NCBI GenBank assembly: GCA_016875405.1
Contig: VGRJ01000001.1
Location: 1 to 64,000 of the forward strand
DNA: 64,000 nucleotides
From: Deltaproteobacteria bacterium
Lineage (GTDB): Bacteria > Myxococcota_A > Polyangia > Polyangiales > Polyangiaceae
Direction of reading: 5' to 3'
Within the stretch, counting starts at the first letter, position 1, and each line of letters opens with the position of its first letter. The notes beneath the pieces were generated by a model that was not told the DNA's origin, did not search any database, and saw nothing but the letters and a program-made list of their open reading frames with translations. Below are positions 17,687 to 25,930 of the stretch, in pieces. The translations under genes and the position numbers were made by a program.

Positions 17687-18451
17687 TCAGGCGGCACTGA
17701 ACATCGGTCTGCCGTCGGGGCCGCGCGCCACCTCGATGGGCGAGCCGAAGGCACGGCCGAGGAGGTCCCCGGTCATCACCTCGTCCGGGGCCCCGGACGC
17801 GAGGACGCGCCCGGCGTCGAGCAGGACCACCTGGTCGGCGAAGCGGGCGGCGGCGGTGAGGTCGTGCATCGCCACGACGCAGGTAAGGCCCCGCTCGTCG
17901 ACGCAGCGCCGCAGGAGCTCGTGGCACGCACGCGCATGACGCAAATCAAGCTGAGACGTCGGCTCATCGAGCAGCAGCACGGGCGCGCCCTGAGCGAGCA
18001 CGCGGGCGAGGTGAGCCCGCTGCTGCTCGCCGCCGGAGAGCGCCTCGAAGCCCCGATCCGCCAGCGCGGAGAGCTCGCATGCGGCGAGGGCCTCCGCGAC
18101 CGCGCGGGCATCGTCGGGCCCCGGCCGATGCCACGCATCCTGATGGGGTGCGCGCCCCATCGCCACCACCTCGGCCACCGTGAACCCGGCTGGGATCTCG
18201 CCGCGCTGCGGCAGAAAGGCCACGCACCGCGCCCGCTCGCGGCGATCGAGCCCCTCGACGCTCCGCTCGCCGAGGGACAGCCCCCCCTCGATTGGGACGA
18301 GCCCGGCAATCGCGCGAAGGAGCGTGCTCTTCCCCGATCCGTTCGGGCCGAGGATCGCCGTCAGCGCGCCGCCCGAGAGCTCGAGGCTAACGTCGGCGAG
18401 GACCGCGCGCCCGCCGTACGAGACCCCGACCGTCCGAAGCGAGACTTCCAC
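17687..18451 (-). CDS. ABC transporter ATP-binding protein (FecE/BtuD/HmuV-like)
   Basis: The product is 254 aa from GTG at 18451; an ATG further upstream at 18535 would add a poorly conserved leader. Motifs: Walker A GPNGSGKST, Q-loop FLPQRGEIP, signature LSGGEQQRAHLARVLAQ, Walker B VLLLDEPTSQLD, switch His MHDLTAAARFADQ. The Q-loop and HDL patterns resemble importers of siderophores, heme or cobalamin. No permease or binding protein adjoins it, so it either serves a permease elsewhere or is an orphan. It diverges from the phaR-like gene. Confidence 0.9.
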   Translation of the reverse strand: MEVSLRTVGVSYGGRAVLADVSLELSGGALTAILGPNGSGKSTLLRAIAGLVPIEGGLSLGERSVEGLDRRERARCVAFLPQRGEIPAGFTVAEVVAMGRAPHQDAWHRPGPDDARAVAEALAACELSALADRGFEALSGGEQQRAHLARVLAQGAPVLLLDEPTSQLDLRHARACHELLRRCVDERGLTCVVAMHDLTAAARFADQVVLLDAGRVLASGAPDEVMTGDLLGRAFGSPIEVARGPDGRPMFSAA

Positions 18452-18549
18452 GAGGCGCGAGGCTAGCGCGAATCCCGGCGCGGGAGGCGCACGCTGGACT
18501 TGCGCACGCCGGGGACCGATGGTGGACTCCAGCAAGTCGACTTCGCAGC

Positions 18550-19215
18550 ATGGGCATGACCATCGAGACAGGAGCCAGCGGCGGCGCGACCTCGCCTAAG
18601 GTCGAGGAGGCGCGGCGCGTCATCAAGCGGTACTCGAACCGCAAGCTCTACGACACGCGGGACAGCCGCTACGTCACGCTTCAGCAAATCGGCGAGATGG
18701 TCCGGCGCGGCGAGCACGTGCAGGTGATCGACAACCGCTCGAAGGAAGACAAGACCGAGGCCACCCTCGCCCTGATTCTGTCCGAGGACTTGAAGACCGA
18801 GCCTGGACGCGAGCAGCTCGGGACGCTGCGGATCCTGCTGCAAGATCGCGGAGAGAAGCTCCTGTCGAGCCTGCGAGGAGGGCCGATCGGGCGCCTGATC
18901 CCCGGCACGGAGCGAGCGAGCGCCCCCGGCGAGCGTCAAGCCGAAGCCCCGCCCGCCGGGGTCGCGCCGCCGCTCGACGCCGGCGAGCGCTCCGGGTCGA
19001 AATCGCGGCTCGACGGGATCGTGGCGAGCTCGCGGCAGACCTTCGAAGACCTGCAAGCGACCCTCGACGAGCGGATCCAGGCGGCGGTCCCGGGCCTCGG
19101 CCTCATCCGCGGCCTGCGCGCCGACCTCGCGGCGCTTGACAGGCGGCTCGCGACCATCGAGCGCCACCTCGGCCTCGCGTCGCCCGAGGAGCCCGACAAA
19201 CCCGAAGGATCCTGA
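18550..19215 (+). CDS. Polyhydroxyalkanoate synthesis regulator PhaR-like DNA-binding protein
   Basis: The product is 221 aa. Residues ~22-80 carry the PHB/PHA accumulation regulator DNA-binding domain: VIKRYSNRKLYDTRDSRYVT, LQQIGEMVRRGE and VIDNRSKEDKTE. The rest is a Pro/Ala linker and an amphipathic helical tail (LDERIQAAVPGLGLI) that could contact polymer granules or self-associate. PhaR represses phasin genes in the absence of granules. No phaC, phaA/B or phasin gene is in this window. Confidence 0.9.
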   Translation: MGMTIETGASGGATSPKVEEARRVIKRYSNRKLYDTRDSRYVTLQQIGEMVRRGEHVQVIDNRSKEDKTEATLALILSEDLKTEPGREQLGTLRILLQDRGEKLLSSLRGGPIGRLIPGTERASAPGERQAEAPPAGVAPPLDAGERSGSKSRLDGIVASSRQTFEDLQATLDERIQAAVPGLGLIRGLRADLAALDRRLATIERHLGLASPEEPDKPEGS

Positions 19216-19334
19216 ACACATGGCGAGCCTTTGCCGCGCCGCCGCGAGCTTGCCGCGCGCCGCGTAAGCTGACAGCATGAGGGTCGAGACGCGCGTCAGG
19301 AATAGGCTCCACGACGCCCCTGTTGCTCCTCGCG

Positions 19335-20042
19335 ATGACGTACTTGAAGCCCGCTACCCGCGCCGACCGCGACCCAGAGCGCCCCGTGGCCTTCGAGGCG
19401 GAGGTGCTCGACCACCTCGACTCGATGTTCGGCGTGGCCATGCGGATGACGCGCGACGAGGCGGCTGCCGAAGACCTCGTCCAGGACACGGTCGTGAAGG
19501 CGGTCCGTGCGCGCGACCAGTACCAGCCCGGCACCAACCTCAAGGCCTGGCTGCTGCGGATCCTCACGAACACCTTCCTCAACCGACACCGGCGCGGCGG
19601 GCTCGAGCGAGAGCTCTTCGAGGGGCCGGACGCGACGCCGCTCGCCGACCGATGGATCGGCGCCGCCACGATGCGCGGGATGTACGACCCCGAGCGCGAG
19701 GCGCTGGTGCCGCTCGTCGAGGCGGAGGTCCGCGACGCGCTCGAGGCCCTGCCCGAGGCGTTTCGGCTCGTGGTCGTCCTGTCGGACATCGAGGGGCTCT
19801 CGTACCGCGAGATCGCCGACACGATGGGCTGCCCCGTCGGGACCGTAATGTCGCGCCTGCACCGCGCGCGGCGCATGCTGCAAGAGTCGCTCCGCGATCA
19901 GGCGGTCGCGCTCGGGCTCGTCGACGAGGACGAGGACGAGCTCTCGCGGCGCCGGGCGGCGGCCGGTGATGACGCCGCGCCCGTCGACCTCGCGCGCTAC
20001 CGGAAGCGCCGCGGGCAGACGACCCTAGGAGAGACGAAGTGA
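19335..20042 (+). CDS. ECF RNA polymerase sigma factor (RpoE/SigR-like)
   Basis: The product is 235 aa from the ATG giving MTYLKPATR. Region 2 is FGVAMRMTRDEAAAEDLVQD ... TNLKAWLLRILTNTF ... RHRR. Region 4 is ALPEAFRLVVVLSDIEGLSY followed by the helix-turn-helix REIADTMGCPVGTVMSRLHR. The C-terminal tail is acidic. It overlaps the next gene (GTGA), which encodes a zinc-binding anti-sigma, so the pair forms a classic sense-and-release switch. A TTG four codons upstream is a weaker start. Confidence 0.93.
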   Translation: MTYLKPATRADRDPERPVAFEAEVLDHLDSMFGVAMRMTRDEAAAEDLVQDTVVKAVRARDQYQPGTNLKAWLLRILTNTFLNRHRRGGLERELFEGPDATPLADRWIGAATMRGMYDPEREALVPLVEAEVRDALEALPEAFRLVVVLSDIEGLSYREIADTMGCPVGTVMSRLHRARRMLQESLRDQAVALGLVDEDEDELSRRRAAAGDDAAPVDLARYRKRRGQTTLGETK

Positions 20043-20953
20043 GCGAGGACGCGGTGACGCAGGACTGTACGCGCCTCGATCGCTGGCTGACGGCGTTCCT
20101 CGACGACGAGCTCGACGCCGTGCACGTCCTCGAGGTGGAAGAGCACCTCGGTGCGTGCGAGCCGTGCCGTGAGCGTGTCGCGCTCGATCGCGCGGTGCGC
20201 TCGAGCCTCCGCGCGACGCGGCCAGCCGCCTCGAGCTCGCTGCGCCAGCGAGCCGCCGCCGCCCTCCTCGCCGAACGCGCGGCGCGAGAGCAAGCCGCGC
20301 GAGAGGCCTCCGCGGCGCACGACGACGAGCGACCGAGCGCAGCGCGGGCCGACGCAGGAGCCGCTTCGACGAGGTCGGCGCCGAAGCTTGTCCGGGTGCG
20401 GCTCGTGGCGCCGCTCGCCGTTGCCGCGGCCGTAGCCCTCGTCGCGGGAGGTGCGGCCTACCGCACACGTGAGGCCGAGACCGCCGCGCGCGTGAAGAAT
20501 CTCCACCCGGCCACCGCACACATGGCGAGCACGTTTGATCGCTTCCTCGACGAGCTCGTCGAGGCCCACATGCAGCCGCCGCCGCCCGAGGTGACGGACG
20601 ACGACGGCCTTCATAAGCTGAACCCGTTCATCGGCGTGCGCGTGTCACGCCCCGAGCTCACCGCGCTCGGCGCGCGCTACCTCGGCGCCCGCATGCATCA
20701 CCGCCAAGCGGCGATGCTGCAGTACGCGGTCGGGGATCGCCGGCGGGTCACGCTCTACGTGTTCGATCCGGCGCGCGTGCCGGTCGACGCCAACCGGCTG
20801 CAACCCCGCGTGGTCGATAACAAGCACCTCTACCTCGGCCATGTCCGCGGCTATGCGGTCGCGGCCTCCGAGCGCGACGGCGTGGGCTACGCGCTCGCGT
20901 CGGACCTCAGCGATCAGGAGACCGAGAAGGCAATCGTGATGGCGGCTCGCTGA
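20039..20953 (+). CDS. Transmembrane anti-sigma factor with ZAS zinc finger
   Basis: The product is 304 aa from GTG overlapping the sigma stop. The N-terminal zinc-binding anti-sigma domain shows Cys10, then His36-x3-Cys40-x2-Cys43 (EEHLGACEPCRE). A linker of about 70 residues leads to one membrane span (LVAPLAVAAAVALVAGGAAY, about 122-142). A periplasmic sensor domain of ~160 residues follows (MASTFDRFLDELVEAHM, RRVTLYVFDPARVP, YLGHVRGYAVAASERDGVGY). The HxxxCxxC finger in this family can respond to thiol oxidation; whether this one does is unknown. Confidence 0.9.
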   Translation: MSEDAVTQDCTRLDRWLTAFLDDELDAVHVLEVEEHLGACEPCRERVALDRAVRSSLRATRPAASSSLRQRAAAALLAERAAREQAAREASAAHDDERPSAARADAGAASTRSAPKLVRVRLVAPLAVAAAVALVAGGAAYRTREAETAARVKNLHPATAHMASTFDRFLDELVEAHMQPPPPEVTDDDGLHKLNPFIGVRVSRPELTALGARYLGARMHHRQAAMLQYAVGDRRRVTLYVFDPARVPVDANRLQPRVVDNKHLYLGHVRGYAVAASERDGVGYALASDLSDQETEKAIVMAAR

Positions 20954-21016
20954 CCCGGAGGCTACCCTAACTTAGGCGGGTCAACGCGCCGCAACTCCGC
21001 CGCTCGAGGCTCGACG

Positions 21017-21475
21017 ATGAACGCTCCCTCCCTCGCCGTCGCCCTTCTATTGCTCGCCGGATGCTCCAACGAGACGGAGGGCCCGAGCGGGGACAGCCCA
21101 TGCGATGGCTCGTCGGTCGCGCCGATGACGTACGTCGTCGGGCTCGAGGCTCGCGGCGGGACCGGAGCGCTCGGGTTCACGCTCGAGGACGCGCTGCCCG
21201 CCCCCCCGGGTCGCGGGACGAACCGCTGGGAGGTCCAAGTCCGGACGAGCGCCGGCGAGCCTGCGACCGGCGCCAGCATCACGAAGCTGCGGCCCTGGAT
21301 GCCGGACCACGGGCACGGGTCGGCGACGAAGCCGACGACGACGATGGGCCCCGAGGGCCTCGCGACGATCGATGCCTTGGAACTCGTGATGCCCGGCGTG
21401 TGGACGGTGACCGTCGCGGCCGAGCATGAAGGTGTCGCGGACGAGGCGACCTTCGCCTTCTGCACCGACGGGTGA
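21017..21475 (+). CDS. YtkA/FixH-like lipoprotein
   Basis: The product is 152 aa. The signal is MNAPSLAVALLLLAGC, Cys16. The mature part is a beta-sandwich of YtkA/FixH type with the hallmark PWMPDHGHGS, a Gly-turn and VMPGVWTVTVAAE. The His-rich loop could bind copper or another metal (inference). It leads a series of closely spaced genes: the cytochrome c-like gene starts 3 bp later, then two 4-nt overlaps run to regB. A paralogue with the same WMPxxGHGS motif is encoded at 25399-25812. Confidence 0.85.
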   Translation: MNAPSLAVALLLLAGCSNETEGPSGDSPCDGSSVAPMTYVVGLEARGGTGALGFTLEDALPAPPGRGTNRWEVQVRTSAGEPATGASITKLRPWMPDHGHGSATKPTTTMGPEGLATIDALELVMPGVWTVTVAAEHEGVADEATFAFCTDG

Positions 21476-21478
21476 ACC

Positions 21479-21892
21479 GTGAGCGGGCCCATTCGCTACG
21501 CTCGGCTCCTCTTCGCGGCACTTGCGGTCGCGCTCGGTTCGACGGGGTGCGGCGAGGAGTGCGCGACGGTCTCGACGGCGTGCGATCCGCTCTACTCACC
21601 GTCGTTCGACGACGTGCATGCGCGCACGCTCGCGACGTCGTGCGCGACCGCCGGCTCGGCGTGCCATGGCTCCGAGGGCGGCCGCAGTGGCCTCGTCCTC
21701 TCGGAGCCCGAGGGAGCGTACCGCGCGCTCGTCGAGGCCGGTCGCGTGATCCCGGGGGACCCCGGATGCAGCGAGCTCGTCGCGCGCATCGTGTCGACCG
21801 ATCCCGACGTTCAGATGCCTCCGGGCGCGCCGCTGTCGGACGCCGAGCGGTGCGCGATCGTGCAGTGGATCGCGAACGGAGCCACGCGATGA
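21479..21892 (+). CDS. Cytochrome c-like lipoprotein with atypical CX6CH motif
   Basis: The product is 137 aa from GTG. The lipoprotein signal is LAVALGSTGC. The fold resembles planctomycete-type cytochrome c domains: HARTLATSC, ACHGSEGGRSGLVL, a QMPPG loop with a candidate axial Met, and ERCAIVQWIANGA at the C-terminus. The heme-attachment region is C-x6-C-H instead of C-x2-C-H, so heme may bind through one Cys or not at all. It is translationally coupled to the pentaheme cytochrome (ATGA). Confidence 0.82.
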   Translation: MSGPIRYARLLFAALAVALGSTGCGEECATVSTACDPLYSPSFDDVHARTLATSCATAGSACHGSEGGRSGLVLSEPEGAYRALVEAGRVIPGDPGCSELVARIVSTDPDVQMPPGAPLSDAERCAIVQWIANGATR

Positions 21893-23232
21893 GCCGCGGT
21901 TCGTACGCCCTAGGACTCGTCGCGGCGCTGGCCGCCTCGAGCAGCTGCACGTCGGAGTCTCCGAAGCTGCTGCAAGGCGAGGCGTTGAAGGATCCCGAGT
22001 CGTGCCGGAGCTGCCACGCGAGCCACGTCGACGAGTGGTCGGGGAGCATGCACGCCTACGCGGCCGAGGACCCCGTGTTCGTCGCGATGAACGCCGTTGG
22101 GCAGCGCGAGACGAACGGCGCGCTCGGGGACTTCTGCGTGAAGTGCCACGCCCCCATCGCGGTCCTCGAAGGCGCGACCAAGGATGGCTCGAACCTCGCC
22201 GAGCTGCCGCCCTACATGCGCGGCGTGACCTGCTACTTCTGCCACTCGGTCGAGTCTGTCGAGGGCACGCACAACAACCCGCTACGCCTCGCGAGCGACG
22301 GCGTCATGCGCGGAGGGATCGCCGACCCAGTCGACAACCCGGCGCACGCCTCGAGCTACTCGCGCTGGCTCGACCGCGATCGCCGAGAGTCGTCGGACAT
22401 GTGCGGCGCATGTCACGACATCGTGAGCCCCGCCGGCGCGCACATCGAGCGCACCTTCTCGGAGTGGCAGGCGAGCCAATTCGGCAACGGCGAGGCGGCA
22501 CGCGTGTCCTGCGGGAACTGTCACATGCCGGGACGCAAGGCGCCGATCGCCGACTTCGACGGCGTGAAGCTACGCGAGTTCCACGGGCACGAGTGGCCAG
22601 GCGTCGACGTGGCGCTGACGCCATTTCCGAACCGCGAGAAGCAGCGCGCGGCGGTCGAGAAGTCACTGGCGGAGACGCTGATCGCGCAGCTTTGCGTGAG
22701 CCCTCCCCTCGCCGATCTGACGGTCGACGTCGTCCTCGAGAACGCCTTCGCGGGGCACGCCTTCCCGAGCGGTGCCGCCCCGGATCGACGCTTCTGGGTC
22801 GAGCTCGTCGCGCGGAAGGGTGACGCGGTGGTGTTCGAGAGCGGCGTGGTGCCCGACGGTGGGGCGGTCGCCGAGCTCGGCGATCCAAACCTCCTCTTGT
22901 TCCGCGATCGCGTGTTCGACGCGGAGGGCAAGGAGACGCACTCGTTTTGGCAAGCCGCAAGCTACGAGTCGAACCTGCTGATGCCTCGCCCGGCGCCTGA
23001 CCATCGCTTCACGAAGAGCTATCGCGTCCCGCTGAAGGCAGGTCTCGCCGATCGCGTGACGATGCGCATGTGGGCGCAGCCGGTCGGCCTCGACGTGCTC
23101 GCGCCGCTCGTCGCCTCGGGCGATCTCGCCCCCGAGGTGGTCGCGGCGATACCGACCTTCCCCGTGACGACGGTCGAGTGGGTCGCCGCGGACGGCTACG
23201 GGTGTGTGCCGAAGGACGCCTTCGGGCCATGA
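21889..23232 (+). CDS. Pentaheme c-type cytochrome (cytochrome c554-like), lipid-anchored or secreted
   Basis: The product is 447 aa. The signal region ends near Cys20 (ASSSC), an imperfect lipobox. Five CxxCH heme sites start at residues 39 (CRSCH), 83 (CVKCH), 115 (CYFCH), 172 (CGACH) and 208 (CGNCH). The first is followed by EWSGSMHAYA, as in cytochrome c554/c-prime-type multihemes. The C-terminal ~200 residues form a beta-rich domain without further heme sites. It probably moves electrons in the periplasm or at the outer membrane. It overlaps the regB-like kinase gene by 4 nt, tying redox protein and sensor together. Confidence 0.93.
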   Translation: MSRGSYALGLVAALAASSSCTSESPKLLQGEALKDPESCRSCHASHVDEWSGSMHAYAAEDPVFVAMNAVGQRETNGALGDFCVKCHAPIAVLEGATKDGSNLAELPPYMRGVTCYFCHSVESVEGTHNNPLRLASDGVMRGGIADPVDNPAHASSYSRWLDRDRRESSDMCGACHDIVSPAGAHIERTFSEWQASQFGNGEAARVSCGNCHMPGRKAPIADFDGVKLREFHGHEWPGVDVALTPFPNREKQRAAVEKSLAETLIAQLCVSPPLADLTVDVVLENAFAGHAFPSGAAPDRRFWVELVARKGDAVVFESGVVPDGGAVAELGDPNLLLFRDRVFDAEGKETHSFWQAASYESNLLMPRPAPDHRFTKSYRVPLKAGLADRVTMRMWAQPVGLDVLAPLVASGDLAPEVVAAIPTFPVTTVEWVAADGYGCVPKDAFGP

Positions 23233-24497
23233 ACGACGACTCGGCTCGCGCCGACGACGGCGCCCCCGTGATCAACCTTCGCTGGCTCGTGCGGCTCCGC
23301 TGGGGCGCAGCGCTCGGGCAGGCATCCGTGATCCTGATCGCGCGCGAGCTCTTTACGCTCGAGCTTCCGCTCGCCTGGCTCTTCGCCCTCATCGCCGTCG
23401 AAGCGGTGACGAACCTCGCGTGCGTCGAGCTCCTCCGGCGGCGCGCGGTCCAGGAGTGGACCTTGGCCTCGGTGATGGCCCTCGACGTGCTCTTGCTGAC
23501 GGGGCTTCTCCATTTCTCGGGCGGCAGCTTCAATCCGTTCAACTTTCTCTACCTCGTCCACATCGCGCTCGCGGCCGTCGTGCTGCGCCCGGCTTACACG
23601 TGGGGGCTCGTCGCGCTGTCGCTCGCCTGCTTTGGCTCGCTCTTCGGCGGCGTGCTCGGCCTCCCTGTGCGTGACCATGTGCACCACGCCGAGCAGATGG
23701 AAATGCACCTGCGAGGGATGTGGGTCGCCTTCGCGGTCGCAGCGGCGTTCATCGTCTACTTCGTCGACCGCATCCGTCGGGCCCTCGCAGCGCGAGACGG
23801 TGAGCTCGCTCGGTCCCGCGCGCGCGTCGAGCGGAGCGACCGCTTGGCCTCGCTGGGCACGCTCGCCGCTGGTGCCGCGCACGAGCTGGCGACGCCACTC
23901 GGCACGATCGCGGTCGCGGCAGGAGAGCTCGACGCAGCGCTCACCCGCGGCGATCGCGCCTCGATCTCCGAGGACGTGGCGCTCATCCAGGATCAAGTCC
24001 GACGCTGCCGCGCGATCCTCGATCAGATGGCCGCCGGCGATGCCCCCGGCGAAGCCCCCGAGCTCGTCACGCTCGCATCGCTCGCCGAGAGCGTCGCGCG
24101 GACGATGCGGCCGGTCGGCTCGATAGAGCTCGCGCTCGACGGGGCCGTGGCCACGCGAGCCGCGCGCTTGCCGCGCCGGGCCGTCGAACAGGCCCTCCGG
24201 GCGCTCGTCAAGAATGCCTGCGACGCAAGCGACGGCGCGCCGGTGACGCTAAGCGGCGGCTCCGATGGCGAGTCGCTGTGGCTCGAGGTGCGCGATCAAG
24301 GCCGCGGCATGGCGCCCGAGGTGCTCGCGCGCGTCGGCGAGCCTTTCTTCACCACCAAAGAGACGGGCACGGGGATGGGCCTCGGGCTCTACCTGACGAA
24401 CGCCCTCGCAGAGCAGCTCGGAGGGCGCCTCGACATCGAGTCGGAGCTCGGTCGAGGGACGTCGGTCCGCTTCGTCCTGCCCTCGCGCACGGCGTGA
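23229..24497 (+). CDS. regB: RegB/PrrB-family redox-sensing histidine kinase
   Basis: The product is 422 aa. About six membrane helices are followed by HisKA and HATPase domains. The quinone-sensing signature GGxxNPF is present as SGGSFNPFNFLYLVHI (GG at 98-99, NPF at 102-104). The H-box is AAGAAHELATPLGTIAV with His218. Cys260 in QVRRCRAIL sits 42 residues after the His, close to the redox-active Cys of Rhodobacter RegB (alignment by eye). N and G boxes: LVKNACDAS, VRDQGRGM, TGMGLGLYLTNAL. Its partner regA is 1.4 kb away, beyond two genes on the other strand. Confidence 0.93.
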   Translation: MNDDSARADDGAPVINLRWLVRLRWGAALGQASVILIARELFTLELPLAWLFALIAVEAVTNLACVELLRRRAVQEWTLASVMALDVLLLTGLLHFSGGSFNPFNFLYLVHIALAAVVLRPAYTWGLVALSLACFGSLFGGVLGLPVRDHVHHAEQMEMHLRGMWVAFAVAAAFIVYFVDRIRRALAARDGELARSRARVERSDRLASLGTLAAGAAHELATPLGTIAVAAGELDAALTRGDRASISEDVALIQDQVRRCRAILDQMAAGDAPGEAPELVTLASLAESVARTMRPVGSIELALDGAVATRAARLPRRAVEQALRALVKNACDASDGAPVTLSGGSDGESLWLEVRDQGRGMAPEVLARVGEPFFTTKETGTGMGLGLYLTNALAEQLGGRLDIESELGRGTSVRFVLPSRTA

Positions 24498-24500
24498 CGC

Positions 24501-25427
24501 TCAGAACGAGGTGAGCGCCGCGAAGCTCCCACCCACCACCGCGTTCTGGTTCCGGCCGAGGTCGGAGATGGGCGGCGTGACGAAGAGCGAGCTCTGAAAC
24601 CGAACCCGACTCGAGATCGGGTAGAGCCCAGAGATCGCGAGGTGCAGCGAACGTCGCCCCGTATCAGGCCGGTCCTCACCGTCGATGCTCGCGTCCCCCT
24701 CGCCCGAGTACGACACCGAAGCCGCCACGGCGGAGAGGTTCGGGAAGATGTAGCTCGCGTTGACGAGCGCGGTGAGCTGCGTCCCGAGCGTCGTCTCCAC
24801 CGGGCCGGCGAGCCGCGTCAGGCGTTGCGCGACGAGCCCCGTCGCCCCGACGAGCCAGTGACCGAGGCGCTTCTCGAGCGCGACGGCCGCGTGGAGCTGA
24901 ACGGCGCCGATCCCGGTCGCGTCCGCGGCGAGCGGACCGCGCGCGAGCTCGGGCGGGCGCCCCGTCGGCAAGGTGCTGCCGACCAAGACGGCGATCCCAG
25001 GAACGTAGCGGTGCTCGAACTCGCGGAGCACCTCGACTCGCACGCCGAGGTTTGCGTCGCCGAAGCCTGCGCCCAAGTCGCCCTTGTCAGGCGTGACGCG
25101 GCGAGTCGTCTGCCACGGGACGAGCGCCGCGAGCTGCACGCGCGGACCGATGCGCACCGCGGCGAGCAGCGCGACCGAGAGATCGACCTCGGAGCTGCCG
25201 TCGGGCATCGCCGAGAAGGCGCCATACGGTCCGTAAGAGCCGATCACCCCTTGCGATCGGAGCTCGAGCCCGACGAGCCCGCGCTCGTGCGTCGTGAGGC
25301 GCGCCGGCGTAACAGCGCTCGCGGCGGAGCAACAGGCCTGCGCGCGCGCGTCGCCGGAGACGACGAAGCACGCCGCCGTGAGGCCGAAGCCGAGCACGCT
25401 AGCGAACGTCGAACGAGAGCGTCGCAT
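24501..25427 (-). CDS. Outer-membrane beta-barrel (transporter-like) protein
   Basis: The product is 308 aa. The ATG at 25427 gives a signal peptide ending near SGDARAQA, then CCSAASAVTPARLT. The rest is alternating amphipathic strands rich in Gly, Ser and aromatics (AALVPWQTTRRV, FGDANLGVRVEV, QLHAAVALEKRLG, NASYIFPNLSAVAASVSY), ending in Phe, as in outer-membrane barrels. Its first 29 nt overlap the end of the YtkA-like gene upstream, so the two are one unit. It converges on regB with 3 bp between stops. Substrate unknown. Confidence 0.75.
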   Translation of the reverse strand: MRRSRSTFASVLGFGLTAACFVVSGDARAQACCSAASAVTPARLTTHERGLVGLELRSQGVIGSYGPYGAFSAMPDGSSEVDLSVALLAAVRIGPRVQLAALVPWQTTRRVTPDKGDLGAGFGDANLGVRVEVLREFEHRYVPGIAVLVGSTLPTGRPPELARGPLAADATGIGAVQLHAAVALEKRLGHWLVGATGLVAQRLTRLAGPVETTLGTQLTALVNASYIFPNLSAVAASVSYSGEGDASIDGEDRPDTGRRSLHLAISGLYPISSRVRFQSSLFVTPPISDLGRNQNAVVGGSFAALTSF

Positions 25428-25812
25428 GGTCTTCGTCAGGTCCGATCGCGGTGCGGAGCTCCCACACGCCGGCCATGAACAGCGAGACGTCGGTGAGCAG
25501 GTAGTGGCCTGGCTCGAGTTCGACGCTCGTGCCGTCATACGGAGAACCATGGCCCATCGCTGGCATCCAGGGCGTGGCCTCAAGCGTCAGACCGCTCGCT
25601 GGGGCGCCCGTCTCGGCTCGGTCGACGCGCACGTCGAAGGCGTGCACGCCGCGCACGAGCGGCGCTCCCCCGGGGACGGTCGCTTCGAGCCGATAGCGCC
25701 CGTCGCGCGAGAGCGCAGTCGCCGGATACGGAAGCGCGGATGGCTCCATCGACTCGCCGCATCCCGCGACGAACACGAGCGATGCGAGGGCGAGCGCGAG
25801 GCGTGGGACCAC
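25399..25812 (-). CDS. Second YtkA/FixH-like lipoprotein
   Basis: The product is 137 aa from GTG at 25812, which gives a clean lipoprotein signal (PRLALALASLVFVAGC). An ATG at 25932 would extend it across the divergent regA start and is rejected. The beta-sandwich carries TPWMPAMGHGSPYDG and FMAGVWELRTAIG, matching the paralogue at 21017-21475. It overlaps the downstream barrel gene by 29 nt. It lies on the strand opposite regB and regA, between them. Confidence 0.82.
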   Translation of the reverse strand: MVPRLALALASLVFVAGCGESMEPSALPYPATALSRDGRYRLEATVPGGAPLVRGVHAFDVRVDRAETGAPASGLTLEATPWMPAMGHGSPYDGTSVELEPGHYLLTDVSLFMAGVWELRTAIGPDEDHATLSFDVR

Positions 25813-25930
25813 GCCGGCCCAGTACACGAAGGCGCGCGGGGAGGCCCTGCGGTAATTCGTCGCAGGCCGCGACAACGTGTCGCCTTGCGAGCCCGACGCG
25901 GCGGACGGATAAACCCCAAGAGCCGCCCTC

